A stretch of DNA of 64,000 nucleotides from Paenibacillus sp. BIC5C1. Lineage in GTDB: Bacteria; Bacillota; Bacilli; Paenibacillales; Paenibacillaceae. Below are positions 44,678 through 53,255 of this stretch, piece after piece. The stretch spans positions 2,790,001-2,854,000 of the forward strand of contig NZ_CP135922.1 of NCBI RefSeq assembly GCF_032399705.1. The letters run 5' to 3'. The notes below the pieces were generated by a model. It had not been told where the DNA came from. It saw only the letters and a list, made by a program, of their open reading frames with translations, and did not search any database. A program made the position numbers and the translations under genes. Within the stretch, counting starts at the first letter, position 1. The number at the start of each line of letters is the position of its first letter.

Positions 44678-45717
44678 CCCGCTTGGTTGTTTACTCGAAT
44701 AGGCGGTTGAGCGTAAGGCTTGCGGGATAACGTTTTGATCTCGCCGAAGCTGATAAATTGTTTGGATTCTTCGTCCCACAGACGGAAGCGCAGGGCAGCC
44801 AGACTGGAACGAAGCGTAATCGTTGTTGCCTTCTGCAAAGGCGGTGTTGCGTTATGTGCTTCTTCCAAATAATAGTTGGGTACACGTGGGCTCAAGTGAT
44901 GCACATGGTGGAACCCGATATTGCCACTAATCCATTGCAGCAGTTTCGGCAGTTTGTAATATGAGCTACCTTCTACAGCTGCTTTTACATAACTCCACTC
45001 ATCTTCATGTTCAAAATACGTATCTTCGAATTGATGCTGTACGTAAAACAGCCAGATACCGAAGAAACCGGAGAAGAAAAATACGGGTGCTTGCACCAGT
45101 ACAAAAGCCTGCCAGCCGATCAACCAACACATGGAGGCATAGAGGGCTACGATTAACACTGTAGTCAGATGAGTATTCATACGTTCTTTGCGTCTTGCAC
45201 CTTTACGGTTAAAACGGTAAGCGAACAGGAATACATAAATGGGACCAATACCAAACATGACGAACGGATTACGATAAATACGATAGAAGAGACGACCCCA
45301 AGGGGAAGCTGCTTTGTATTCTTCAACGGTCATAACCCAGATATCGCCAACACCACGTTTGTCGAGATTGCTGCTGGTTGCGTGATGAATGGAGTGCTCG
45401 TTTTTCCATTGCAGGTAAGGCGTCAGGGTTAATACACCTGTAATGGTGCCGAGAATGTCGTTGGCACGTTTGCTTTTAAAGAATGAACCATGACAGCAGT
45501 CATGGAAGATGATAAACGTTCTAAGTACAAATCCCGAGGCTACGAGAGCAATCGGAAATGTTAACCAGTAGGACACGGACAAGCTATAGTACGCTGCGGC
45601 CCATAATAATAATAATGGCAGTATGGAATTCACTAATTGTTGAATACTCAGGCGAAGATTGTTTTTCTCATAAGGGGTGACTTCTTTTTTTAGCGCCATT
45701 TCCTTGGATCTGCTCAT
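44659..45717 (-). CDS. des: Acyl-lipid desaturase Des
   Basis: A 352-residue membrane di-iron desaturase with all three histidine clusters: HDCCH (about residue 93), HSIHH (about 129) and HHVHH (about 293), set among four membrane helices. It introduces a double bond into phospholipid acyl chains on cooling. ATG ten bases after AAGGAGG. It is the first gene of des-desK-desR, with a recognisable promoter and palindromic operators upstream. The C-terminal tail is polar and ends in LTEKP. Confidence 0.95.
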   Translation of the reverse strand: MSRSKEMALKKEVTPYEKNNLRLSIQQLVNSILPLLLLWAAAYYSLSVSYWLTFPIALVASGFVLRTFIIFHDCCHGSFFKSKRANDILGTITGVLTLTPYLQWKNEHSIHHATSSNLDKRGVGDIWVMTVEEYKAASPWGRLFYRIYRNPFVMFGIGPIYVFLFAYRFNRKGARRKERMNTHLTTVLIVALYASMCWLIGWQAFVLVQAPVFFFSGFFGIWLFYVQHQFEDTYFEHEDEWSYVKAAVEGSSYYKLPKLLQWISGNIGFHHVHHLSPRVPNYYLEEAHNATPPLQKATTITLRSSLAALRFRLWDEESKQFISFGEIKTLSRKPYAQPPIRVNNQAGLTEKP

Positions 45718-45808
45718 TGACGTACGTCCTCCTTCAATGGTTAATAACTGTAATCAGTTATAACCTAACGCTTCCTGGGAAGATGTCTCCAAGTAAGGCG
45801 TTTTTATC

Positions 45809-45837
45809 ATTGTATAAGAATGCATCCATTACAGTAA
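45809..45837 (-). promoter_or_regulatory. Promoter of the des gene
   Basis: On the minus strand TTACTG (45837-45832), a 17-bp spacer and TACAAT (45814-45809) precede des by about 90 bp of leader. The poor -35 fits an activator-dependent promoter. Confidence 0.65.
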
Positions 45838-45863
45838 GTCATAAACGTCAGTACACTGTAATG
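45827..45863. promoter_or_regulatory. Candidate DesR operator overlapping the des -35 region
   Basis: CATTACAGT (45827-45835) and ACTGTAATG (45855-45863) form a perfect 9-bp inverted repeat with 19 bases between, spanning about -26 to -62 of the predicted des start. This matches the region where B. subtilis DesR binds its target (-28 to -77). Confidence 0.55.
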
Positions 45864-45880
45864 ATGAATATCAATGACGA

Positions 45881-45900
45881 CCCATGACATTTGTCATGGG
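45881..45900. promoter_or_regulatory. Perfect palindrome, second candidate DesR site
   Basis: CCCATGACA-tt-TGTCATGGG is a perfect 9-bp dyad centred about 90 bp upstream of the predicted des transcription start. It may be a second activator site or belong to another regulator. Confidence 0.45.
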
Positions 45901-45973
45901 TGGATGAAGTTAAACTGCTTTATATAGCCTAAATAAGCACGGATTTCGAATTCCTTTGTACAATTCGCGCAAC

Positions 45974-45996
45974 AATTTGTATTATGTATACAAATT
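45974..45996. promoter_or_regulatory. Palindromic operator-like site in the des/yitT intergenic region
   Basis: AATTTGTAT and ATACAAATT flank TATGT, a perfect 9-5-9 dyad about 100 bp upstream of the YitT gene. The TGTATACAA core resembles GntR-type operators; no such regulator is encoded nearby. Confidence 0.45.
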
Positions 45997-46093
45997 TTGT
46001 TCATGGCATGGTAGAATCTATCATTGAGTGGTTATGACAACTTATGAAATTGGTTGATAGGTTGATTTTCTGATGGATTGGATGGAGTGCATG

Positions 46094-46933
46094 ATGAAGA
46101 AAAGAATAACGGATATTCTATTTATTATGGCGGGTGCATTTCTGTTTGCACTTGCAGTAAACCTGTTCGTCATCCCGAATGATTTGGCTGAAGGCGGCGT
46201 TACGGGGATTACTATTATTTTGTATTACCTTTTTGAATGGTCTCCAGGACTGATGAACTTGCTCCTGAATGGTATCCTGCTGATTGTGGGGTACAAGTTT
46301 CTGGACAGAACGACAACCGTGTATACCATTATTGCGGTGGTATTCAACTCGCTGTTCCTGCACCTGACCGAGAGCTGGACGATTGCATCGGACGAGCTCT
46401 GGATTAATACTATTTTTGGTGGATTATTTGCCGGTCTGGGTATCGGTTTGATTGTTAGAGTAGGTGGTACAACGGCGGGTACGGTTATTCTGGCCCGTCT
46501 TGCCAACAAATATCTGGATTGGAACATCAGTTATGGACTGTTATTCTTCGATCTGATCGTGGCATTCTCGTCTTTCTTCATTATAGGGCCGCAAGGTTTG
46601 ATGTGTACGATTGTCATGCTGTTCGTCGGCACCAAAACGATGGAGTTCATTATTGAAGGGCTCAATCCGAAAAAAGCAGTTACGATTATATCTACCAAGC
46701 AGGACGCCATTGCTCAACAGGTCATTGAGAAGATGGATCGGGGAGTCACCGTTCTGTCCGGCCATGGCTACTATACAAAGAACCCGAAAGAGATCTTATA
46801 TATTGTCATTAGCAAACAAGAAGTTCCAATGCTGAAGAAGATTGTGCGAGCGGAGGACGAAATTGCTTTCATAACGATCCATGATGTGCGTGACGTATTT
46901 GGTGAAGGGTTCATCGAATTGTCCAAATCGTAA
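46094..46933 (+). CDS. YitT-family membrane protein (DUF161/DUF2179)
   Basis: About 280 residues: five to six membrane helices (NLFVIPNDLAEGGVTGITI near the start is the family signature) and a C-terminal cytoplasmic DUF2179 domain of about 80 residues (TIISTKQDAIAQQVIEKMDRGVTVL, with YTKNPKEILYIVI). YitT proteins are widespread in Firmicutes, and their biochemical function is unknown. The second of two adjacent ATGs (46094) has GGAG six bases upstream. The gene is divergent from des and is followed by a terminator. Confidence 0.88.
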   Translation: MKKRITDILFIMAGAFLFALAVNLFVIPNDLAEGGVTGITIILYYLFEWSPGLMNLLLNGILLIVGYKFLDRTTTVYTIIAVVFNSLFLHLTESWTIASDELWINTIFGGLFAGLGIGLIVRVGGTTAGTVILARLANKYLDWNISYGLLFFDLIVAFSSFFIIGPQGLMCTIVMLFVGTKTMEFIIEGLNPKKAVTIISTKQDAIAQQVIEKMDRGVTVLSGHGYYTKNPKEILYIVISKQEVPMLKKIVRAEDEIAFITIHDVRDVFGEGFIELSKS

Positions 46934-46958
46934 TGAAGCGTATGTATAAGGAAGTAAG

Positions 46959-46989
46959 AAGCTGCGGTGTATCTCACTGCGGCTTTTTT
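46959..46989 (+). terminator. Rho-independent terminator of the YitT gene
   Basis: AAGCTGCGGTG / CACTGCGGCTT with wobble pairs, 5-base loop and a T run. Confidence 0.82.
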
Positions 46990-47119
46990 GGATTTATATA
47001 GTGTAAAGTCGAAATTAAATGATCACGACGATTTCAGGTTTTGATATTGAAATCATATTATCCGATACAGACAAAAAGCTGTACACGTATAAACCCCGAT
47101 GATATATTAAATTTAATTC

Positions 47120-47134
47120 GTTAAGAAACTTAAC
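47120..47134. promoter_or_regulatory. Candidate autoregulatory operator of the ROK regulator
   Basis: GTTAAG-aaa-CTTAAC is a perfect 6-3-6 dyad 24 bp before the ROK regulator start. ROK repressors of the XylR type bind comparable TTAA-containing dyads in their own promoters. Confidence 0.5.
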
Positions 47135-47157
47135 TAACTATACAGGGAGGCGATAAA

Positions 47158-48363
47158 ATGGCTGGCACATCTCAATATATCCGCAATCTGAACGAGAATC
47201 TGATCATGGATGCGCTGATCGCAACTGGTGCAATGTCCAGGGCAGATATCAGTCGTCAGACCGGACTCAGCAAACCTACGGTGTCGTCGGCGATTGAACA
47301 TCTGATTGAACGAAATCTGGTGCTGGAAACCGGTAGAGCCGACAATGCACAGGGTCGCAAAGCAACACTCATTCGATTCAACGAAACAGCTTATTATGTG
47401 TGTGGCATCGATATTGGGGCAACCCGAATTCGGATCGCACTCTCTGATCTGAATGGTGAGATTAAGGATTACAGAACGTATCCGATGTTATTCGTTCAAA
47501 GTGCTGATCGAGTGGGGACGGCTCTCCTTGATGTTCTTCGAAGCCATATGGATGAATTACTGACGGAAAACCAATTGAATTGGGAGCAGATTCAATGTGT
47601 TGGTTTTGGCATCCCTGGTGTTGTAGTCCCGGGATCTGGAGATATTGACCGAATCGTTGCCCCGTTAGAGGGATTGGAAAAGTTGCTCTCACTTGAATCA
47701 TTGTCGGGGGTATTTTCGTGTGAAGTGATCCTGGAGAACGATGTGAACCTGGCTGCACTGGGTGAGTACAGGAGGGGAGCCGCAGCGGATTCCAATCTGT
47801 TTGTTTTTTTCTCCATCGGTACTGGAACGGGTGCAGGCATCATGGTGAACGGACAATTGCTACGAGGCATGGGTGGGTTGACAGGCGAACTCGCGGAGAT
47901 GTTGTTGGAAGAGGGCCGTCGATTGGAGGATCTCCTGTCTGCTGATGGTCTGATGGAACTGGCCAAGCGTCAGTGGGATGCCAGTCTTCTTGAGGACACT
48001 GATTCTGGTATAGAAGATCTTCGTGAACAGCAGACTCCTGAGAAACTGTTCGAAGCTGCCCGACGTGGAGAAACGCAGGCTGTGCACATTCTGAAACAAT
48101 ACAGTCAAATGATCGCATCGGCTCTGCGGCATATCTGTGTCGTTCTCGCTCCCCATCTCATTGTACTTGGCGGAGGTATTGGGGGAAACGGGGATGTGTT
48201 ATTGCCGCACCTCAGACAGATCGTATCTGAACAATTCCCGGCGCAGCCGGAACTGATCTGTTCAGAGCTGGGCGAGCGGGCTGTAGTGACCGGAGCAGTG
48301 CAGGTGGCGTTACAACAAACGATGTGGAGTCTTCAGCAAGAGGCAGCATTAAACATCAACTAG
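47158..48363 (+). CDS. ROK-family transcriptional repressor (XylR/NagC type)
   Basis: A 401-residue regulator: N-terminal winged helix (residues about 15-65, MSRADISRQTGLSKPTVSSAIEHL is the recognition part) and a ROK sugar-kinase-like domain (GIDIGATRIRIAL, GFGIPGVVVPGSG, ENDVNLAALGEY, FSIGTGTGAGI, LGGGIGG). The cysteine-rich zinc motif usual after the GELxH block is missing (the text reads GELAEMLLEEGRRLEDLLS), so ligand sensing may differ from typical ROK proteins. ATG seven bases after GGGAGG. A sugar-phosphate isomerase gene follows 72 bp downstream and is the likely target. Confidence 0.88.
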   Translation: MAGTSQYIRNLNENLIMDALIATGAMSRADISRQTGLSKPTVSSAIEHLIERNLVLETGRADNAQGRKATLIRFNETAYYVCGIDIGATRIRIALSDLNGEIKDYRTYPMLFVQSADRVGTALLDVLRSHMDELLTENQLNWEQIQCVGFGIPGVVVPGSGDIDRIVAPLEGLEKLLSLESLSGVFSCEVILENDVNLAALGEYRRGAAADSNLFVFFSIGTGTGAGIMVNGQLLRGMGGLTGELAEMLLEEGRRLEDLLSADGLMELAKRQWDASLLEDTDSGIEDLREQQTPEKLFEAARRGETQAVHILKQYSQMIASALRHICVVLAPHLIVLGGGIGGNGDVLLPHLRQIVSEQFPAQPELICSELGERAVVTGAVQVALQQTMWSLQQEAALNIN

Positions 48364-48435
48364 GCTGATTTGAAAATAGAGAAGATTCATCAGACATTGA
48401 ACGGGTTGAACATCGCATATTAGGAGGACGAAGCC

Positions 48436-49401
48436 ATGTTTACCGACAAAAAGGAATATTCATTTTCAACCTGCTGGAATATCAAACGTCACACTACGGG
48501 TCAGGGCATGATTGAGGAGATCAAATCTCTAGGGTTTAGACAGGTGGAGCTCAACTATAACGTTACAAATGAATTGTTACAAACAATTGAACCGATGATT
48601 GAACGGGGAGAAATCGGAATATCCAGTGTGCACAACACGTTTCCGCATGTACCAGATCCCGATTATGGAACCGATTCGGTTCTGCTCGGTTTCGACGATG
48701 AGCCTCGTCGTAAGCGCGCCATTGAACTGCTGCTCGGTTCAGCAGAGTATGCACACCGATATGGAGCGAAGGCAGTCGTCGTGCATCCAGGTGAGGTGCC
48801 GTTTGAATATAATATTGATGAAGCATTGAAAAAGATATATCACGATCAAGGGCCGGACTCCTCGGACTATCAATCGTTGTGGCAAGAGATGATAGAGAAG
48901 CGTGAAGCAGTGAGCACACATTATCTGAAAAGGATTCAGGAGAGTCTGGAAGAAGTGTGTGAGTTGTCTGAACAGCGCGGGTACGGGGTGAATTTCGGCA
49001 TTGAGACCCGATCACGCTGTTACCAGATGCCGACGCTGCAGGAGGCGGGTGCAATTATTCGCAATATGAAAGGGGCACCACTCGGCTTATGGTACGACAT
49101 TGGTCACGGTATGATGATGGACCGTATGGGGCTCTATGATAATGTACGCGAAGCAAACGAATTGATCGACCATGTCGTCGGGGTCCATATTCATGAGACA
49201 GTAGGCTTGTCGGATCATTGGTGTCCGTATATTCATAGTAAGGACATGGCGTTTTTTGATTCATTCCTGGATATTATTGATCGTTCTCCGGTCAAAGTAT
49301 ATGAGTTGAAAGCAGCATGCACGCCGGAAGAGATTGATGACAGTCATCAGTTAATTACAGCTCGTATCGCCGGACGTCAAGCGGCACGTCAGCACGGATA
49401 A
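48436..49401 (+). CDS. Sugar phosphate isomerase/epimerase (xylose-isomerase-like TIM barrel)
   Basis: A 321-residue TIM-barrel protein of the AP-endonuclease-2 superfamily used for sugar isomerases. Metal-site candidates: His in SSVHNTFPH, VVHPGEVP, Glu in GIETRSRC, Asp/His in YDIGHG and the HIHET segment. ATG eight bases after TAGGAGG. It sits in an apparent operon with the ROK regulator, so its expression should respond to a sugar. Substrate unknown; an inositol- or hexose-type ketose is possible by family only. Confidence 0.85.
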   Translation: MFTDKKEYSFSTCWNIKRHTTGQGMIEEIKSLGFRQVELNYNVTNELLQTIEPMIERGEIGISSVHNTFPHVPDPDYGTDSVLLGFDDEPRRKRAIELLLGSAEYAHRYGAKAVVVHPGEVPFEYNIDEALKKIYHDQGPDSSDYQSLWQEMIEKREAVSTHYLKRIQESLEEVCELSEQRGYGVNFGIETRSRCYQMPTLQEAGAIIRNMKGAPLGLWYDIGHGMMMDRMGLYDNVREANELIDHVVGVHIHETVGLSDHWCPYIHSKDMAFFDSFLDIIDRSPVKVYELKAACTPEEIDDSHQLITARIAGRQAARQHG

Positions 49402-49433
49402 TTTGCAGGTGAACAGCGACAATAAATAAATGT

Positions 49434-49493
49434 AAAGAGAGCGGTCAGAATACTCTTACCTTTCAGGTTAAGTGGTATTCTGCCGCTCTCTTT
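49434..49493 (+). terminator. Long hairpin terminator of the ROK-isomerase operon
   Basis: AAAGAGAGCGG.CAGAATAC pairs with GTATTCTG.CCGCTCTCTTT across a 21-base loop; the T run is short. Confidence 0.78.
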
Positions 49494-49710
49494 CGATGTG
49501 ATATTCTCTAATCTGCAATTATAAGATATAATATGCATTAATCAGGCTATGGTATCCCTTCCTTCTGAACTCTTACAATGGTATTAGGGGTGCCGCTTCC
49601 CTGATTTTTTTAGTTTTTGGACTGTGTCATACATATGAAGAATCGGCACAAAGCTAGGCCCAATTATACCAATGCTGAATATATTATTGTCATGTGGGAG
49701 AGTACAATTG
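49494..49710. other. Intergenic region before the TerD-like gene
   Basis: About 217 bp between the terminator and the next gene. AT-rich text around 49520-49535 contains TATAAT-like hexamers that may be its promoter, without a clear -35. No other feature seen. Confidence 0.35.
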
Positions 49711-51861
49711 ATGGACTTATTCTCAATCTATTTCAGCAGGAATTTGAAAGTGATCATCGCAGAGCGCAAAGGCAAGCTGCCTGTGCGTATATTGGCGACT
49801 GCAATGAGAAATTTGGAATCGCTGGGATATACGTTTTCGACGAATCTGATAGAGGTGCTGCGCACCTGGGAACGTGATAGATTCATTTCCTGGTTCGAGC
49901 GACTGATGGAAGAGCTTCAACAGATAAAAGGAATCCATTTAAAGGAAACCCTCGTGTATCCGAGATTTCCCAAGCGAAAAATGAATATTCAGGAAAGTAA
50001 GTTTTATTTAAATGCTCTGATGTATTCATGGAGACAGCAGCTTCTTGAAAAGGAGCAGGAGCAGCGCATATTACTGCTCAACAAGCTGCGACTGCGTGTG
50101 ATTCATCTCGGCAGTGAAGCAGATTTTAACCAAGTGGGAATGAACCTGCTTACAGCGAAATCTGCGTTATCGCTAGTTGCAAGAGAGCAGTTGATCTGGT
50201 TTGCGACCAAGTACGAAGGCTGGGTCGCATTTGAGCCAGAAGCAGGGCAAATACCAGTAGGGGAAAATGCAGCCGTTTATTGTGCGGCTTTATTAAAGGC
50301 GGGGCGTGCTTCGGTGGAGCAATTCCAGCGACATTTGCACTCGGCAACAGATATATTGCGGCTGGCGGTGGCGTGTTCCGATGGAGATGTCAGTCTGAAG
50401 GAGAAGACCCGTTTCCGTTCATTTACCCGATTTGAACGTCGGATCATACTTGCTTTATTGGAGGGTGCTTCAATCCCGTTGGAAGATTTGTTTCAATATA
50501 AAGAGCGCTGGAAGAGATTGGCCGAGCGACTACATCCGGGTGAATATCTTCACCGTTATCCAGAGGCAGTAGCGGTGCTGGACCAATTGCGACATGGGGA
50601 ACGACCGCTTACCTTTCATGGCAGAGTGGAGCGGGCATTTGAACAGAAAGAAAACCAGCTTATTCTGGAGACGCTCGCCGAACGTTCGGGAGAGATGGTC
50701 GGTCAGCTGGACCGAATGATACGTTCCGGTGTTCCGGTACAGCAAGTGATCGGCAAAATGGAAACTGTGGAAGAAAAGGTATCGACAAGGGCGCTGCTTC
50801 GAGTGTTGGCCCACTTCAGCACACGGACGGAGCTTCAGGTCAGGAGGAACTTTTTCCCAAAAGGTAACATGGCAAATCTGTATGTCTCCACTCAGCCATT
50901 GCCTCATCTCAATGTTGAGGATGTTCATAAGGTAATATCTGCGGTAGAACATACATTGTTGAAACGGTTTGCCAAGTTACCTTCACTCGGTAATGTCTAT
51001 ATTGATGAAAGACTTCAAGAGTTTTCGGTTCCATCGGGAGAACGAAGGGCAAGCGAATCTCTTCGAGCTCTATCGCGTGCGTCATGGATATCGTTACCCG
51101 CAGGAGATACCGTTCGTTTTTTTCTGTTGTGGAGAGAAGGCTTGGGCGGTGAGGAGCGAATCGAATGTGTGAATACCGATCTGTCAGGAGTGCTGTATGA
51201 TGAGGATTGGCGTTATATGGACCAAACATTCCGGACCCCTCTGCAATCGAGTGAATATGTAGCTGCAAATAGCGGGCTTAAGGTGACTGCACCGGATGGA
51301 GCGGCGAAGTATATGGATCTGCATTTGCCATCCATTTCTAAGTTAGGCGCACGTTATATTGTAATCATGGTTAACGCATTCAGGGATAATGTCATCAAGG
51401 ATTTGCTGGAGTGTTATGCTGGCTGGATGATGCGTCAGGCGCCACAGTCGGATGAAATATTCGAACCTTCAACGGTGCAGGAGCGAATCGATCTGACGGC
51501 AGATTCCCGTAATTGTATTCCAGCCATTATTGATGTACAGGAGCGGCGCATTTTGTGGTGCGATCTTGACTTGAAAAGACAGTCTAAAGTGCCGGTGGAG
51601 AACAACAAAGCCGATGTGGCTTTGATCGCTCGGGCAATGACGGAGTTGAAACGTCCCGATTTATATACCTTATTCATGCTTCACGCTAAAGCGCGGGGAA
51701 CATTAGTTGAGACATTAGGGATGGCCAATCTCGTATTTACAGCGGAACTGGAGTCGATTCGTGTGGCTGAGGTGGCAGAGTATTTGACAGAAGGCCCACC
51801 CGTGGAGCGCACCGTGATTACACCTCTGGAGCAGGACTATATTGTGGAGCAGTTTTTGTAA
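49711..51861 (+). CDS. Large cytoplasmic protein with a TerD-like C-terminal domain
   Basis: A 716-residue protein without signal peptide or membrane helices. The first 470 residues are helical and Leu/Arg/Glu-rich. Residues about 480-590 (DTVRFFLLWREG, CVNTDLSGVLYDEDW, APDGAAKYMDLHLPS, GARYIVIMVNAF) resemble a TerD fold: beta strands with acidic calcium-site-like loops. This organisation recalls the SCO0854/MXAN_6230-type proteins encoded with ter genes in other bacteria, but no RING-type cysteines are visible and no terD neighbours occur here. ATG eight bases after GGGAGAG. Function unknown; the TerD relation is moderate inference. Confidence 0.6.
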   Translation: MDLFSIYFSRNLKVIIAERKGKLPVRILATAMRNLESLGYTFSTNLIEVLRTWERDRFISWFERLMEELQQIKGIHLKETLVYPRFPKRKMNIQESKFYLNALMYSWRQQLLEKEQEQRILLLNKLRLRVIHLGSEADFNQVGMNLLTAKSALSLVAREQLIWFATKYEGWVAFEPEAGQIPVGENAAVYCAALLKAGRASVEQFQRHLHSATDILRLAVACSDGDVSLKEKTRFRSFTRFERRIILALLEGASIPLEDLFQYKERWKRLAERLHPGEYLHRYPEAVAVLDQLRHGERPLTFHGRVERAFEQKENQLILETLAERSGEMVGQLDRMIRSGVPVQQVIGKMETVEEKVSTRALLRVLAHFSTRTELQVRRNFFPKGNMANLYVSTQPLPHLNVEDVHKVISAVEHTLLKRFAKLPSLGNVYIDERLQEFSVPSGERRASESLRALSRASWISLPAGDTVRFFLLWREGLGGEERIECVNTDLSGVLYDEDWRYMDQTFRTPLQSSEYVAANSGLKVTAPDGAAKYMDLHLPSISKLGARYIVIMVNAFRDNVIKDLLECYAGWMMRQAPQSDEIFEPSTVQERIDLTADSRNCIPAIIDVQERRILWCDLDLKRQSKVPVENNKADVALIARAMTELKRPDLYTLFMLHAKARGTLVETLGMANLVFTAELESIRVAEVAEYLTEGPPVERTVITPLEQDYIVEQFL

Positions 51862-51896
51862 CATGTAGGTTTGGATTTTGGGCCATAGATCATTGT

Positions 51897-51953
51897 AAAA
51901 GGGGTATTTGTCACGTTGGACCTAAGCGGGTCACCATGACAAGTACCCCTTTT
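51897..51953. terminator. Bidirectional terminator after the TerD-like gene
   Basis: AAAAGGGGTA..TGTCA pairs with TGACA..TACCCCTTTT across a 23-base loop, between convergent genes. Confidence 0.8.
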
Positions 51954-52036
51954 GGGTGTGAATTAGTTTTATTGAGCATATAAGCAGCATGAAAAGAGAA
52001 TGGAGAAGTTCAAGGTCATTCCATTCAATTCACATT

Positions 52037-52621
52037 TTATTCGTACATTCGTTGTTCGACTTCAGCAAAAGCGATATCAGGGTTCTCATCGGAATTATCG
52101 ATATAAGCCACGGCGAAGGCGGGCAATGGCCAGGCTACTTGCTTACGGGCAAGTGAAGCTGTGAAGGCATCCCAGTTCTCCAGCTTCCACTCATCCAGGG
52201 GTGATTGTCTGGCTGTAATTCGCTCACGATACAACGCTTCATTTGCAAGATAAATATAGGCCACACGTACATCTGTATCATCCAGGGAACGTCCAATCCG
52301 TGCGAGTTCCTGCTCGATCCATTCCGGAGTTCCGATTTCTTTGGTAAATGGTCCTACAACAACCGTATCGATACCTAATTGCACATTGTCCAGAGCAGCA
52401 TCCATCGTAATACGGTATCCCAAATCACGGCACAGCCGTTTGTATTCCGGTGAATCCCGATCGGAAGGATCGAGTCCCTGCAGGGTCATTATGGCTTCAG
52501 CAGCAGGACGCAGCAGGATATCCATATCCAAAAAAGCAGCTTTATGTTTACGCGAGAGGGCTTTGGCAAGAGTTGTTTTGCCGCTCCCGGCACCGCCAAG
52601 AAAGAAAATCAGTTTGCTCAT
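52037..52621 (-). CDS. P-loop kinase-like ATPase
   Basis: A 194-residue single-domain P-loop protein: Walker A GGAGSGKTT (residues about 8-16), a following FLDMDIL acidic site, and a lid-like region rich in Arg (YRERITARQSP). The layout fits a small-molecule or nucleoside kinase of the AAA_33/zeta-toxin-like group; no antitoxin partner is adjacent. The ATG at 52621 starts directly before the P-loop, with AAGGAGG 12 bases upstream; upstream in-frame ATG at 52690 would add an unlikely hydrophobic leader. Substrate unknown. Confidence 0.75.
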   Translation of the reverse strand: MSKLIFFLGGAGSGKTTLAKALSRKHKAAFLDMDILLRPAAEAIMTLQGLDPSDRDSPEYKRLCRDLGYRITMDAALDNVQLGIDTVVVGPFTKEIGTPEWIEQELARIGRSLDDTDVRVAYIYLANEALYRERITARQSPLDEWKLENWDAFTASLARKQVAWPLPAFAVAYIDNSDENPDIAFAEVEQRMYE

Positions 52622-52919
52622 GGTTTGGAATTGCCTCCTTATAATCGATAGAAAGAATATGTAATATGTGAGTACGAATAAGATATTCATGATGACCCCT
52701 CTGGTATGAAAGGACTTGTTTATTTTATCATAAACGTCTTCAATAGATAGCTAGACAGAAAAGGAAGGATCAGGTAATATTATACCTAGTTTTACTATGC
52801 ATAGATTTCCGATGTATATAACCGAGTGGTTTTTTAGGTTCATTAGAAGTTTTAAAAAGTGTGGTAAAAGTGGTTGTTGTTTTTGGACGTTGAAGCATGA
52901 ACAAAAGGGAGTGACAGCT

Positions 52920-53255
52920 GTGCAGGTAAACAAACAAATGATTAAAGGCAGCACGGAGACATTGATTCTTACGTTATTGAAGGAACAGCCGCTTTACGGT
53001 TATGAATTGATCAAGGAACTCCATCGTCAATCCGAAGGTGTATTTAATTTAAAGGAAGGTACGTTATATCCCATTCTGCACGCGATGGAGCTTGAGGGAT
53101 GGGTGGAGTCTTACTGGATGGAGGTTGAAAGTAGAAAACGTAAATATTATTCCATTTGTGACAAGGGTGTGGAGGCGTTACAGCATAAAAAAGCCGAGTG
53201 GCTTTTATTCCGCGGTGCAGTGGATCGGGTGCTTGGGGAGGGGGGCTTAACATGA
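52920..53255 (+). CDS. PadR-family transcriptional regulator
   Basis: A 111-residue winged-helix protein with the PadR core: MIKGSTETLILTLL, PLYGYELIKEL, LKEGTLYPILHAMELEGWVESYW and RKRKYYSI. It should be a dimeric repressor. GTG start eight bases after GGGAG; the longer frame from 52797 adds an unrelated Cys/Phe-rich leader and is rejected. Its stop overlaps the start of the FtsW-like gene (ATGA), a common pairing in Paenibacillus-type genomes where PadR controls a membrane protein with an N-terminal prefix domain. Confidence 0.9.
   Translation: MQVNKQMIKGSTETLILTLLKEQPLYGYELIKELHRQSEGVFNLKEGTLYPILHAMELEGWVESYWMEVESRKRKYYSICDKGVEALQHKKAEWLLFRGAVDRVLGEGGLT

Noticed and set aside
52037..52690. 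Zeta-type toxin assignment for the P-loop kinase
   Set aside because: No antitoxin gene is adjacent, and the sequence is equally compatible with a small-molecule kinase.
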